From NCBI GenBank assembly GCA_964474655.1, contig CAYYTU010000048.1, forward strand, positions 1-21,831: a DNA stretch of 21,831 nt, read 5' to 3'. The notes under the pieces are model-generated. The model was given only the letters and a program-made list of their open reading frames with translations, was not told the DNA's origin and made no database searches. The position numbers were made by a program, and so were the translations under genes. Origin of the DNA: CAYYTU01 sp964474655. Lineage in GTDB: Bacteria > Chloroflexota > Anaerolineae > B4-G1. Positions 5,975-14,758 of the stretch are shown here, piece after piece (within the stretch, counting starts at the first letter, position 1; the number at the start of each line of letters is the position of its first letter).

Positions 5975-8281
5975 ATGGATAGATCTGCCCCGCCAGCATT
6001 TGAGCCTGACGTAGCCACACTGCGCACCGTCGATGGCACGCGCATAGCAGACGCATCCCCTTACGTGGCGGCTTTAGAGCCGCCCGCCAGGGCTGCGCGC
6101 GGTCGCGAGAATGAGCGTCTCTTCATCTTGCTGTGGCTGATCGGGCGTCCAGCGCGACGGCATTACCGCGAGCTGCTCGAGATGGTGGCCCGAACCTACT
6201 GGACCACCACCGGGAGTATCACCGCCGCTCTACGACGCGCCGCCGGCGCCGCCAACCAGCATCTATTCCAGCGTAACTTACGTCTGGCCCCGTCTGATCG
6301 CTGTTACGGCGGACTTAGCTGCGCCGTGCTCCACGGCGAGGACCTGTTCATCCTCCAGGCCGGACCCGGCGGCGCCTTCATCTGGCAAAGCGACCATCAC
6401 AAGATCTTCCCCTCGCAAGAGCGGCTGGCTCACCTGGGCATCGGCCCCCTGGCCGACGCTCGGCTCCATCACGTATTCGTCGCTAGCGGCGATGTGCTGC
6501 TATTGACCTCGCCCTCTTTGCCGCGCCAGGCCGGCGTAGATGCCATCATCCAAACGTTGCCTCAAGCGCAAGTGCCCTCCATCATCGACGACCTGGAGCG
6601 GGTGAGCGCCGAGGCCGACATCACCGCGCTGGTCGCACGTATGGTACAGACAGAGGATCAGCCAGCTCCGTCCCCGCCAGCAGAAAAAGTCGAAAGGGGA
6701 CTCAAAGAGACGATCCAAGAAACGCCTGAACCAACCGGCGATGGGCCCCGCGCCACGCCGAAGGCGATCGTGCAGACGCCTCGGAGAACGTGGTGGGAGC
6801 AGTTAGGCACCGGGTTCCGCGCCATCGGGGGGGCGGCGAAACGCGCGCTCCACCTCGCCGGACGCGGTCTGAGCGCCCTGGCCCGGGGAGGAGGAATCGT
6901 AGGCAGCAGCCTGATCGACAGCGGCAAGCGCACGCTGAAAGTCTTAAGCCGCGGGATCAGGTTCGTGGGTTATAGTCTCTTCGCCGCCGTCTCATGGTCA
7001 GCGGGTGGATTCGTGACTCTGGTACGGCGGATGTTACCAGGCGTCGAGGCTCCGCCCGCCGCCGGACATCGCCCCCGGGCGAGACCCCCTCGCTCAGCCC
7101 CGGAGGAGAACCGCGTGGTGATGATGAGCATCGCCATTGCGATCCCCATCATCGTAGCCATCGTGGTAGCGCTGAGCTACTTACGCTTCCGCCGAACGTC
7201 ACGCCTTCATGAGTTGATCACTCGCGCGGAACGAGAGATCGAGGCGATAGAGTCCATCGGTGAAGACCAAGAGAGCACACGAGCCCACTGGAAGAGAGCG
7301 TTGAATCTTGCCTCCGAGGCAGTCGACCTGGCGCCCAATGACCCCACGCCGGCCGCTATGCTCGCCGAGGCCCAGTCGGCCCTGGACGAGATCGATCAGG
7401 TCGTCCGGCTCTCCCCCACCAGCCTGTTCGATTTTGGCTCCAATAACGCAAATCGGCAGCTGATCATCCAGAGCAACATGCTCTTCGTGTTTGACCCGAC
7501 GGATGATTGGGTGGCCCAATTGACTGTGAGCACAATCGATAGCAGCCAGGACACCGAGGACGAAGGATATCTCATACAGGCCGACGATCAGGCCGGAAGC
7601 AGCGTCGTCGGCGATATGGTCGATTGCACCTGGGTGGAGCAAGCCAACGGGCGCCGATCGAGCGCGCTGGTGGTGCTGACGTCAAGCGGGGATATCATCA
7701 GCCTTGACCCCTCCTGGGACACAGAGGGAAACCCAGACAAGAGGCGCTCGGCGCTGGGAAAGCCGCCGCAAGCGCCGCAGGCACTCCACTCATACCAAGG
7801 GCGCCTTTACATCCTGGATGTCCCGGCCGGTGAAGAGGGACAGATCTGGCGGTATAATCCCAACGGAGATGCTTACACAGAGGACCCAGAGCCTTACTTC
7901 GAGGAGGAAGAGGAGCCACCCAGGCCGCTGACGGAGGCGGTGGACATGGCAATTGACGGCTTCATCTACTTGCTCTACACTGACGGCACGGTGGTCAAGT
8001 TCCTGGGAGGCGAAGTGGAGGACTTCCAGATACGGGGTGTGCCCGGCGAGCTGGGTGAGGAGGTGATAATAGCCGTCGACCCTCACACGCACAACGGACC
8101 GGTCTACCTAGCAGACCGGAGCAGCAAGCGGATCGTCGTGCTGGAGCCGGACGGCGCCTTCCAGAAACAGATCCGCACCGACGGCAACTTCGATGGCCTG
8201 GAGGCGCTGACCGTGGACGAGACAGCAGGACGATTGTATATCCTCAATAAAGGCACTGTCTACGAAATGAGCTTACGATGA
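5975..8281 (+). CDS. Degenerate PP2C-like / TM / beta-propeller protein
   Basis: The product is 768 residues with three parts. Residues about 20-215 look like a PP2C (PPM) fold: GGLSCAVLHGEDLFILQAG (112-130) resembles the strand that normally ends in GDS, here GPG (130-132), and the N-terminal DGMGG metal motif is missing. Catalysis is therefore unlikely. A basic, partly amphipathic linker (about 216-380) leads to one membrane helix (about 381-402, SIAIAIPIIVAIVVALSY). A helical TPR-like stretch (405-480) and a repeat-rich beta region (490-768) follow. That region reads like NHL/propeller blades, for example GPVYLADRSSKRIVVLEPDG. The N-terminus is probably cytoplasmic and the propeller external. 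The ribosome site is weak. The stop overlaps the next gene by 4 nt. The specific function is unknown. Confidence 0.7.
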   Translation: MDRSAPPAFEPDVATLRTVDGTRIADASPYVAALEPPARAARGRENERLFILLWLIGRPARRHYRELLEMVARTYWTTTGSITAALRRAAGAANQHLFQRNLRLAPSDRCYGGLSCAVLHGEDLFILQAGPGGAFIWQSDHHKIFPSQERLAHLGIGPLADARLHHVFVASGDVLLLTSPSLPRQAGVDAIIQTLPQAQVPSIIDDLERVSAEADITALVARMVQTEDQPAPSPPAEKVERGLKETIQETPEPTGDGPRATPKAIVQTPRRTWWEQLGTGFRAIGGAAKRALHLAGRGLSALARGGGIVGSSLIDSGKRTLKVLSRGIRFVGYSLFAAVSWSAGGFVTLVRRMLPGVEAPPAAGHRPRARPPRSAPEENRVVMMSIAIAIPIIVAIVVALSYLRFRRTSRLHELITRAEREIEAIESIGEDQESTRAHWKRALNLASEAVDLAPNDPTPAAMLAEAQSALDEIDQVVRLSPTSLFDFGSNNANRQLIIQSNMLFVFDPTDDWVAQLTVSTIDSSQDTEDEGYLIQADDQAGSSVVGDMVDCTWVEQANGRRSSALVVLTSSGDIISLDPSWDTEGNPDKRRSALGKPPQAPQALHSYQGRLYILDVPAGEEGQIWRYNPNGDAYTEDPEPYFEEEEEPPRPLTEAVDMAIDGFIYLLYTDGTVVKFLGGEVEDFQIRGVPGELGEEVIIAVDPHTHNGPVYLADRSSKRIVVLEPDGAFQKQIRTDGNFDGLEALTVDETAGRLYILNKGTVYEMSLR

Positions 8282-9336
8282 CGTGGTACATCGACTTGCT
8301 ACACACCAACCTGGTGCCGGATTGGCTGATCCGGCCCAGCATTCGGCTCATCCTCAAAACCAGCACCAGACGTAGCTACGCGCAGCCCATAGAAAAGCGT
8401 GAGGCCGAACGCCGCGCGTTGATCGAGAAACTGAAGCAGAGCCCCATCGCCATCCACACCGCCCAGGCCAACGAACAACACTACGAGCTACCGCCCGAGT
8501 TCTTCCAGCTGGTGCTTGGCAAGCGCCTGAAGTATAGCTGCTGTTACTGGCCCGACGGAGTTCAGACCATTGACCAGGCCGAAGAAGCGATGTTGAGCCT
8601 GACGTGTAAACGGGCGCAGATCGAGGATGGGATGACAGTGCTTGATCTGGGGTGCGGCTGGGGCTCGCTCTCCCAGTGGATCGCGGAGCATTACCCCCAC
8701 TGTTGCGTGTTAGCGGTTTCCAACTCTCGCCCGCAGATCGCCCACATCGAAGAGCAAAGCGCCCAGCGCGGTCTCGACAATCTGGAGGCGCTCGTCGCCG
8801 ACGTAAGCACTTTCAATACCGAGCGTCAATTTGATCGTGTATTGTCGATTGAGATGTTCGAGCACATGAAAAACTACGAGCGCCTGCTGGAGAAAATATC
8901 GTATCTCTTGCGCCCAAGGGGGAAGCTCCTCGTGCATATCTTCAGCCACCGCGAGTTCGCCTACGAGTTCGAGGCCGCGGAGAGCGACAACTGGATGGCT
9001 CAGACATTCTTCACTGGGGGCACAATGCCCTCCGATGATCTGCTGCTCCACTTCCAGCGCGATTTACAAGTCATCGACCACTGGCGCATCAGCGGCCTCC
9101 ACTATGCCCGCACGCTGAAAGCGTGGCTAGAGAAGCTCGATCGACATCGACCACAGGTGCGCCGGGTGCTGGCGCAGACTTATGGCCCAGATCAGGTGAC
9201 CCGCTGGCTGGTCAACTGGCGGCTGTTTTTCATGGCCTGCGAGGAGACGTGGAGGCTCCATCGCGGGCGGGAGTATATCGTCTCCCACTACCTGTTCGGG
9301 AAAAGGGCGCGCGGAACTACCAGCGTCGCTCACTAG
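8278..9336 (+). CDS. CFA synthase-family SAM methyltransferase (CNMT-like)
   Basis: The product is 352 residues. The SAM-binding motif I is VLDLGCGWGS (121-130). LKYSCCYWPDG (85-94) and EMFEHMKNY (about 192-200) place it in the cyclopropane-fatty-acyl-phospholipid synthase superfamily. The pattern YELPPEFF, then LGKRLKYS, EEAMLSL, EHMKNY, FFTGGTMPS and HWRISGLHY is closer, from memory, to plant coclaurine N-methyltransferases than to E. coli Cfa. In those plant enzymes the Glu and His of the FEH motif are catalytic, and both are kept here. The substrate is unknown and could be a lipid or a small amine. The ATG at 8278 overlaps the upstream stop (ATGA), so translation is coupled to the propeller protein. 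Confidence 0.85.
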   Translation: MTWYIDLLHTNLVPDWLIRPSIRLILKTSTRRSYAQPIEKREAERRALIEKLKQSPIAIHTAQANEQHYELPPEFFQLVLGKRLKYSCCYWPDGVQTIDQAEEAMLSLTCKRAQIEDGMTVLDLGCGWGSLSQWIAEHYPHCCVLAVSNSRPQIAHIEEQSAQRGLDNLEALVADVSTFNTERQFDRVLSIEMFEHMKNYERLLEKISYLLRPRGKLLVHIFSHREFAYEFEAAESDNWMAQTFFTGGTMPSDDLLLHFQRDLQVIDHWRISGLHYARTLKAWLEKLDRHRPQVRRVLAQTYGPDQVTRWLVNWRLFFMACEETWRLHRGREYIVSHYLFGKRARGTTSVAH

Positions 9337-9362
9337 GGATTCTCTCAAGAGGAGAGGGTCCC
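9336..9362. terminator. Bidirectional hairpin between convergent genes
   Basis: gggattctctc (9336-9346) pairs with gagagggtccc (9352-9362) through 11 positions, two of them G-U, around a 5-nt loop. It occupies nearly all of the 28-bp gap between the two stop codons. There is no T-run on either side, so terminator function is an inference from position. Confidence 0.45.
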
Positions 9363-9364
9363 AC

Positions 9365-11086
9365 TCAAGTATCCGTCTCCTCCTGTCCAATAATTCGAGT
9401 GCCAGGGGAAGCCGAGGATCGCCGTTGCGCTTCTGGATGGCGCATTTCGTCATAGACACTAAACCAGTTGAGCATCTCATCACGACGACGCTGGGCCTCT
9501 TGCCGCTGTTGCTCCTCTTCAAAAGCCTCCATCTTGTTGAAGATTACCTGCTGCACTTCCCGCGGATTCTTGACGGAATCGAACGTAAAAGCCCCCGCTC
9601 CCGCCGTCTCAATCTTCACCGAGCCATACTTCAGGATGCGGCCCAGCAAACTGGGGATCTCCAGGCCCACGTTCTGGATGACGTCCAGCCGGGCTTCGCG
9701 ACGATGTTCTCGCAGCGCAAGGGGGATTCGCTCCACGTCGATAATCCGCGACGACGTCACCTGATAGACTTCGTTCTTCCAATCGATAAATAGCCACAGC
9801 CACCAGAGAAACTCCACGCCGAGGATCGTACCGGCAGCAATGATACCGGATAAGCCAGGAGGATTCTTGCCCCTAAATATGAGCCCCAAGATGCCGATCG
9901 TCAAGAGCAGGAGCAACGAAGGAAGCCAGGCCATTTTGATCAGCACCACCCAATGCTTGCGCCAGGTCACCGTATCCCCCACCTCGGATTGAAGAGCGGG
10001 CACAAAGTACCGAAAAATTCGCTTCACCGCTCCCAACCACGCGGTCATCATGCGGAAAAAGGGATAACCATCCTCAACCTCTCCCTCCTCTTCCGGTTCT
10101 GGTACGCGTTCGACCGGCACAGAGCGCTCGCCAAACCGCAGGCGCAAGGCTTCCCGCACGGCAGCCCGTTCCTCGGCTCGCCGCAAGGCCCTCACCATCT
10201 CGATCTGACTCAGGATCATATCCTGAACCTTCTGCGGGGTAGAAATCTGGCGAAAGAAGACTACCCCCTCCTCACCAGCGGTCTCAATGATCAGATCCCC
10301 CAGATCGAAAATCTGCGCCTGCAAGCCCTCCTGTAACAGCTGTATATTCTGAATATTGCGCAGGGGTGCCTCGGCGCGAAACTCCCGAATAAGAAAGATG
10401 TGCTCCTCATGCACGACGCGCTTGTTGGTCAAGATGTAATCATCGTTGAGATGATCGATCACCAGGTAGAGGATAACGAGTAGAATCGGCAGAGACAAAA
10501 TCCCGCCGAGAATCAAAACCCACTTCCTGCCGTTATATAAGAGGCCAACCCCCACCAGGATCATCAGCAGAAAGATGACCGGCAGTATGAGGCTGGAGAC
10601 AAGCACCATACCGTGCTTGTGCAAGCAGATGATAACCGATTCATCCGGACCCTGCCAGGAGAAACGGGGGGCATGCAACTTTCGTTCGACTTCGGAGCGC
10701 ACCCCTAATGCGTTGATGATTTCCGGGCGCTCCTCAAGCAGGGAATCGAAGTCTTCCTTATCAATGTAGATCAAGCTAGCATTCTGAGTCACGTCAGCCG
10801 TCGTATCGTGAGGTTCGCCCAGTAGGAGGGAGGTTTCGCCGAAGAACGCACCTGAGCCCAGCCGCCCAATCACTCGTTCGAGACCTTGAGAATCGACGCG
10901 GCGGAGGCGCAGTTCACCGCTTTCAATCAAGTAAGCGCGATGTCCGCGATCGCCCTGGCGGTAGAGCAACGTCCCAACCGGGAATTGCTCACGATGCGCA
11001 ATCTCCGCCACGGCCTCCAGATCGCTTGCCTTGAGATCGGCAAATAGATCGACCTGCTTCAGTTGACGTGACAAACTTTTAGGCAT
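9365..11086 (-). CDS. cNMP-binding-like domain fused to two 2TM-PH modules
   Basis: The product is 573 residues. Residues about 10-130 form a cyclic-nucleotide-binding fold (LFADLKASDLEAVA, then YRQGDRGHRAYLIESGELRL). The phosphate-binding cassette (82-99, FGETSLLLGEPHDTTADV) has His93 where the phosphate-binding Arg is expected, so cAMP or cGMP binding is doubtful. Two similar modules follow, each a membrane-helix pair plus a bacterial PH (bPH_2/YdbS-like) domain. Helices lie at about 160-215 and PH at 215-300, then helices at about 385-440 and PH at 445-525. Both PH copies share a T(N/S)(K/S)R(V/I)(V/I) strand and an IQN motif. A charged helical tail ends the protein. The ATG at 11086 has GAGGGAG 8 nt upstream. 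The function is unknown. Confidence 0.8.
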   Translation of the reverse strand: MPKSLSRQLKQVDLFADLKASDLEAVAEIAHREQFPVGTLLYRQGDRGHRAYLIESGELRLRRVDSQGLERVIGRLGSGAFFGETSLLLGEPHDTTADVTQNASLIYIDKEDFDSLLEERPEIINALGVRSEVERKLHAPRFSWQGPDESVIICLHKHGMVLVSSLILPVIFLLMILVGVGLLYNGRKWVLILGGILSLPILLVILYLVIDHLNDDYILTNKRVVHEEHIFLIREFRAEAPLRNIQNIQLLQEGLQAQIFDLGDLIIETAGEEGVVFFRQISTPQKVQDMILSQIEMVRALRRAEERAAVREALRLRFGERSVPVERVPEPEEEGEVEDGYPFFRMMTAWLGAVKRIFRYFVPALQSEVGDTVTWRKHWVVLIKMAWLPSLLLLLTIGILGLIFRGKNPPGLSGIIAAGTILGVEFLWWLWLFIDWKNEVYQVTSSRIIDVERIPLALREHRREARLDVIQNVGLEIPSLLGRILKYGSVKIETAGAGAFTFDSVKNPREVQQVIFNKMEAFEEEQQRQEAQRRRDEMLNWFSVYDEMRHPEAQRRSSASPGTRIIGQEETDT

Positions 11087-11106
11087 CGCTATACTCCCTC
11101 GACCTT

Positions 11107-11115
11107 ATTGTAACA
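11107..11115 (-). promoter_or_regulatory. Extended -10 promoter for the cNBD-PH gene
   Basis: On the minus strand TGTTACAAT gives a TACAAT -10 box at 11107-11112 with a TGn extension, 20 bp before the start codon at 11086. No clear -35 box is visible, which is common for extended -10 promoters. Confidence 0.4.
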
Positions 11116-11186
11116 CAATCAAACAACGGGAAAAAGAAATTTGCACCAACAACACAGGCCGGAGAGAAAGAAGATAAAGGCAGCAA

Positions 11187-13835
11187 TCAAGGGCCGATAA
11201 CCCAATCACCTAATGAGACGGCCCAATCGAGCCTATCGTCGAGTGGGAGGAGAACCTGCTGGGTAAAGTGATCATAGATAGAGAGCGTGCCTTCAACCGG
11301 AACAGCGGAGGTTTCTGCGGGAATGGTAAGACGATGCGGATCGAGGACCTTCGAGCCGCGAATCCACTTGAGCGTAGGAATGGCACCCAGGGCCGGGACA
11401 GTATCGTGTACATCACGCCAGGCCCAGCTACCATCGGGGTTAAGTCCGGTAAGTGCAGCCGAGACGACGTAATCGCGCTTCAGCGGGCGCAACCCGCGAA
11501 AGTGCAGCGAGAGCGTGACCTCCCGTCCGGGCTCCAACGCACCCGCCGGACCCCTCACATCGGTCAGCACCATCGCATCCCCGAAAGGAAGATAGCGCTC
11601 ACTTTCCCGCGGCGTGGGCAGAGGAACGGGCCCGCAAAAGAGAACGTTCCAGCGATGGGGACGCCCCTCGCCGGGCAGCGAGATCTGGTCAGGAATGCTC
11701 GGCAGGTCGAGAGCTACCGTGGCATATTGCCCCCGCTCCAGGGGCGGCACGTGGCCCGTGGTAAAGAGGGCATCTTGAGCGCCGCTCATAACCAGCGGGG
11801 AGCCCTTCCCTGGGCCGGCCCAGTGGAGATAGACCCGCACGCCGTCCTGGGGGGTGAGGTCGTAGTCGACCCCGATCAGCGTCGGGCCGCCGGCAAAACG
11901 CACAAAGCGAGGATGGGCGGTAACGGGGCGCGTAGTGGCTGGTCGAATGCGCACATCCTCCAGCCTCACATCCGCAGCCCCGTCGGCGGTGGTCAGCCGC
12001 GGGGCATCGGGCACATCGGGCCAGTACGCGCCGACGACCAGCGTATACTCACCCGGCCTGGCGTGAGGCAGAGGGTAGACGATGAAACGCTCGATGACGA
12101 CTTCACCCTCGGCGAGCCGGGCAGCAAAACGGCGTTGATCCCGTGACACACTCCACAGCTCTCCTTCGGGACCGATCAGCTGAGCGAAGAGCGACAGATC
12201 ATTCGTGGGCGTAACGGTCGGCGACCAAGCCAAAGTCAATACAAAGGGACGTGACGGTTCACTCACGGCCCGCTCCAGCCGGTAGCCGCGCAGCTCGACG
12301 TGCTCTCCTAGCGCGGCGTCGATAGCGTGCAGCGCATCGGGTACGTCGCGACGCGGCCCCGGGCGGACCAGAAACGCCTCTCCCAGCGGTTCGAAGCGAT
12401 AGGGCAACGCGCCGTACTCGCGCTCAAAGTAGCGGACGACGATCACCGGGCGCTGGGACAGGTGCGCTCCAATACGCTTCACCCAGGTATCCGCCAGCGG
12501 CTCACCACGGGGATAGACGTACTCGACCGTCACGTCGGGCCTTTGTCCCTCAATTCGTTGTAGATAGCGCAAAGGCGTGAACCAGTGCCAGTTGGCGAGG
12601 ATCACACCATCCTCCGGCGCTTTGCGCAATAACGTCTCGGTGTAAACGCGCGTGTCGTGACTTTGAGAACGTGTGAGGTAGCTGGGCAGGTGAGTTACCA
12701 CGTTGGTCAAGCCAGCGCCCAATAAGACGATCAGCACCACATAGTGCGTGAGGCGTATAACGCGCTTGCCGATTGGGCACTGGGCGTCGGGCTTGGATTT
12801 CACCCCAAAGGGGATAGCGAGCAGCAAAGTCAACGGCACGTAGGCTGGCATCAGATACTCTACGGTCTGAGGAGCATCGTAGGTGAGGGTGACAGCGGTG
12901 TGGGCCAGAAAGCTGCCGACCAAGAGGAGGGCCAGCTTCCAATCGCGCCATAGCAGGATCAGTGCCCCCAACAGCGCCCCGATCAACAAAACCCCATTGA
13001 ACTGGAAGCGCATCAAGGTGGGCAAAAGCACCATTCGATCGAAGAGATCGAGGGCGAACATGTCGCCGCGAAAACCGCGAGCCAGGACGTGGTCCAGAAA
13101 GCCAGCCAGGGTCGATAGCTCCGGTCCGCCGCGCAACGGGAGGTAGATCAACACCGACAGTCCCAGGAGAAAAGCGAGAGCTGGCCCCAGCCAGTGACTG
13201 GGGCGACGAAGCAAAGATGGATCGAGCAGCACGAGATAAGCTACAAAGATCAGGGCCGGGAAGGCGAGTGAGGCGTGGTGTGTGAGGCCAAGGGAGAGCG
13301 CCAGGGCCAAGATGATCAAATAACGAGTCGCAGAGCAGTGGGGGGAGCATGCAGTCTCATCTACAGCCCGGTATCGGATCAAGGAGTAGAGGCAAAGGGC
13401 GGTAAAGAAGGCAGTCAGGGGGCGGATGCTGGCTTTGGTCGCGGTGGCCCAAAAGGTGGCGGCGGAGCCGAGCGCCAGCGCCGATGCCAGCGCCCCCCAG
13501 GCGGAAGCGGTCAGGCAGTATGCGGTGTGGAAAAGCAGCGCCACAGTAGCGGCGGCGGTGACAGCGGAAAGAAGATTGACGCGCCAGGCCGGTGTAGGCC
13601 CAAGCGGAAGTCGCGTGAACAACCAGCCCAGCATCGCATAAAGGGGATAGCCCGGCGGATGCGCCACCTCGGCGTTGGTAGCGATGCGCTGGAACTCGCC
13701 GGAGTCAGCTGGCAAGACGTCCGGCAGCAATGTGACGGCGTAGAGCGCCAGAAACCCCACAAAGACAAGTAACGCCAGGTGGCGAACGAACCAACAGACG
13801 GCTGGCGAGCGAGAAATAGGGCCCGATTCCGGCAT
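11187..13835 (-). CDS. DUF2723 family GT-C glycosyltransferase-like protein
   Basis: The product is 882 residues from ATG 13835. An upstream in-frame ATG at 14000 would overlap the preceding gene by about 100 nt and adds no conserved sequence. The N-terminal half has about ten membrane helices. The DUF2723 signature is ADSGEFQ (about 43-49) with HPPGYPLY (59-66), in the first external loop where GT-C enzymes carry acidic catalytic residues. The second half is soluble and beta-rich, probably extracytoplasmic, starting with a NWHWFTPLRYLQ segment. Family relatives include TMEM260-type O-mannosyltransferases, so protein glycosylation is plausible. It follows two Ser/Thr/Pro-tailed proteins by 62 nt, and those tails are possible acceptors, which is inference. 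The ribosome site (ggggaacg) is weak. Confidence 0.85.
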   Translation of the reverse strand: MPESGPISRSPAVCWFVRHLALLVFVGFLALYAVTLLPDVLPADSGEFQRIATNAEVAHPPGYPLYAMLGWLFTRLPLGPTPAWRVNLLSAVTAAATVALLFHTAYCLTASAWGALASALALGSAATFWATATKASIRPLTAFFTALCLYSLIRYRAVDETACSPHCSATRYLIILALALSLGLTHHASLAFPALIFVAYLVLLDPSLLRRPSHWLGPALAFLLGLSVLIYLPLRGGPELSTLAGFLDHVLARGFRGDMFALDLFDRMVLLPTLMRFQFNGVLLIGALLGALILLWRDWKLALLLVGSFLAHTAVTLTYDAPQTVEYLMPAYVPLTLLLAIPFGVKSKPDAQCPIGKRVIRLTHYVVLIVLLGAGLTNVVTHLPSYLTRSQSHDTRVYTETLLRKAPEDGVILANWHWFTPLRYLQRIEGQRPDVTVEYVYPRGEPLADTWVKRIGAHLSQRPVIVVRYFEREYGALPYRFEPLGEAFLVRPGPRRDVPDALHAIDAALGEHVELRGYRLERAVSEPSRPFVLTLAWSPTVTPTNDLSLFAQLIGPEGELWSVSRDQRRFAARLAEGEVVIERFIVYPLPHARPGEYTLVVGAYWPDVPDAPRLTTADGAADVRLEDVRIRPATTRPVTAHPRFVRFAGGPTLIGVDYDLTPQDGVRVYLHWAGPGKGSPLVMSGAQDALFTTGHVPPLERGQYATVALDLPSIPDQISLPGEGRPHRWNVLFCGPVPLPTPRESERYLPFGDAMVLTDVRGPAGALEPGREVTLSLHFRGLRPLKRDYVVSAALTGLNPDGSWAWRDVHDTVPALGAIPTLKWIRGSKVLDPHRLTIPAETSAVPVEGTLSIYDHFTQQVLLPLDDRLDWAVSLGDWVIGP

Positions 13836-13897
13836 CGGGAGACGTTCCCCAAGAAACCGGTGGAGGCAGCGCCAGTATGAATGTATGCAGCCTCCCA

Positions 13898-14746
13898 CTA
13901 AGATGCAGAGGTCGGCGTTGGCGTTGGAAGCGGAGATTGGGCCGGGGTTGGCTCTTCCTCTAGAGAGGAAGGCACGACCAGCTCCATAATATCCGCCCAC
14001 AGCGACTCCAGGCTGGGCCGCACGCGGAAGGATCGTCGCGCAATCAGCTCGTCCAGGTCCGCGACGCGCTCGCGCAGACCCTCTAACGTCTCCGCCTGCG
14101 CTGGCAAGTGCCCGATGGCCTGATCCAGATGTGTGACGGTCAAAGCCACGGCTTCCCGAGCGGCCTGATCGTTCTCCTCGAGCAAGAAAAGACGTACCTT
14201 AAGCAGGTCCTGTGCTGCCTGGAGGAGCACCAGGCGCCCTTCCAGCGCGTCCGTTTCCATCTGCAGGTCAGCCAGACGCGCCTCATTATCGGACGTTGCA
14301 CCTTCGAGATCGACAAGCGCCTCCTCCATCGCACTCGCCGTCGCCTCTATGGCCTCTCGTTGGGCCAGCAGGTTCTCCTCGGCCTGGGTGACACGCTCTT
14401 CAAGTTCTTGATGCGCATCCTCAAGCGCCACTTGATCTTGGATGTCGGCGTCAGTTTCCTCTTGTAATTGCGCCAGATCAGCTTCCAGGGAGACGACACG
14501 CTCCTCAAGCGCCTTGTTCTCCCCACGCAATCGCTCGTGCTCCTGGGCCATCTGCTGCTCAAGCGACGAGAGGCGCACGCTATTCTCTTGCATCGGCTGG
14601 ATCAAGGTACGATAGAGCAAGGGCGCGCCGTAATAAAGGGCTGCTGCCAACAACACACCTACGACTACAACGAACAGAAAGCGCACCAGGAAACGAAAAA
14701 AACGCAGGAAAGCGCTATCCGACGACGTCGACGTTTGTTGAGACAT
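13898..14746 (-). CDS. Membrane-anchored coiled-coil protein with Pro/Thr tail
   Basis: The product is 282 residues from ATG 14746. One membrane helix lies near the N-terminus (about 15-40, LFVVVVGVLLAAALYYG) after a Ser/Thr-rich start. Long heptad-patterned coiled coil fills about 50-240 (for example LEERVVSLEADLAQLQEE). A Pro/Thr tail ends the protein (PLPTPTPTSAS). The frame is open farther upstream, but the AAGGAG at 14753-14758 is 6 nt from this ATG and touches the alternative at 14752, so 14746 is preferred. Its ribosome site overlaps the stop of the HhH gene, indicating one operon. A role as an envelope spacer or scaffold is likely, but no specific function is known. Confidence 0.75.
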   Translation of the reverse strand: MSQQTSTSSDSAFLRFFRFLVRFLFVVVVGVLLAAALYYGAPLLYRTLIQPMQENSVRLSSLEQQMAQEHERLRGENKALEERVVSLEADLAQLQEETDADIQDQVALEDAHQELEERVTQAEENLLAQREAIEATASAMEEALVDLEGATSDNEARLADLQMETDALEGRLVLLQAAQDLLKVRLFLLEENDQAAREAVALTVTHLDQAIGHLPAQAETLEGLRERVADLDELIARRSFRVRPSLESLWADIMELVVPSSLEEEPTPAQSPLPTPTPTSAS

Positions 14747-14752
14747 CGTCAT

Positions 14753-14758
14753 CTCCTT
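14753..14758 (-). promoter_or_regulatory. Start-deciding ribosome site of the coiled-coil gene
   Basis: AAGGAG on the minus strand shares two bases with the TAA stop of the HhH gene. It lies directly against the ATG at 14752 but 6 nt from the ATG at 14746, which selects the latter as the start. Confidence 0.65.

Noticed and set aside
13836..14000. N-terminal extension of the DUF2723 protein
   Set aside because: It overlaps the end of the coiled-coil gene, is not hydrophobic or conserved-looking, and the ATG at 13835 directly precedes the membrane region.
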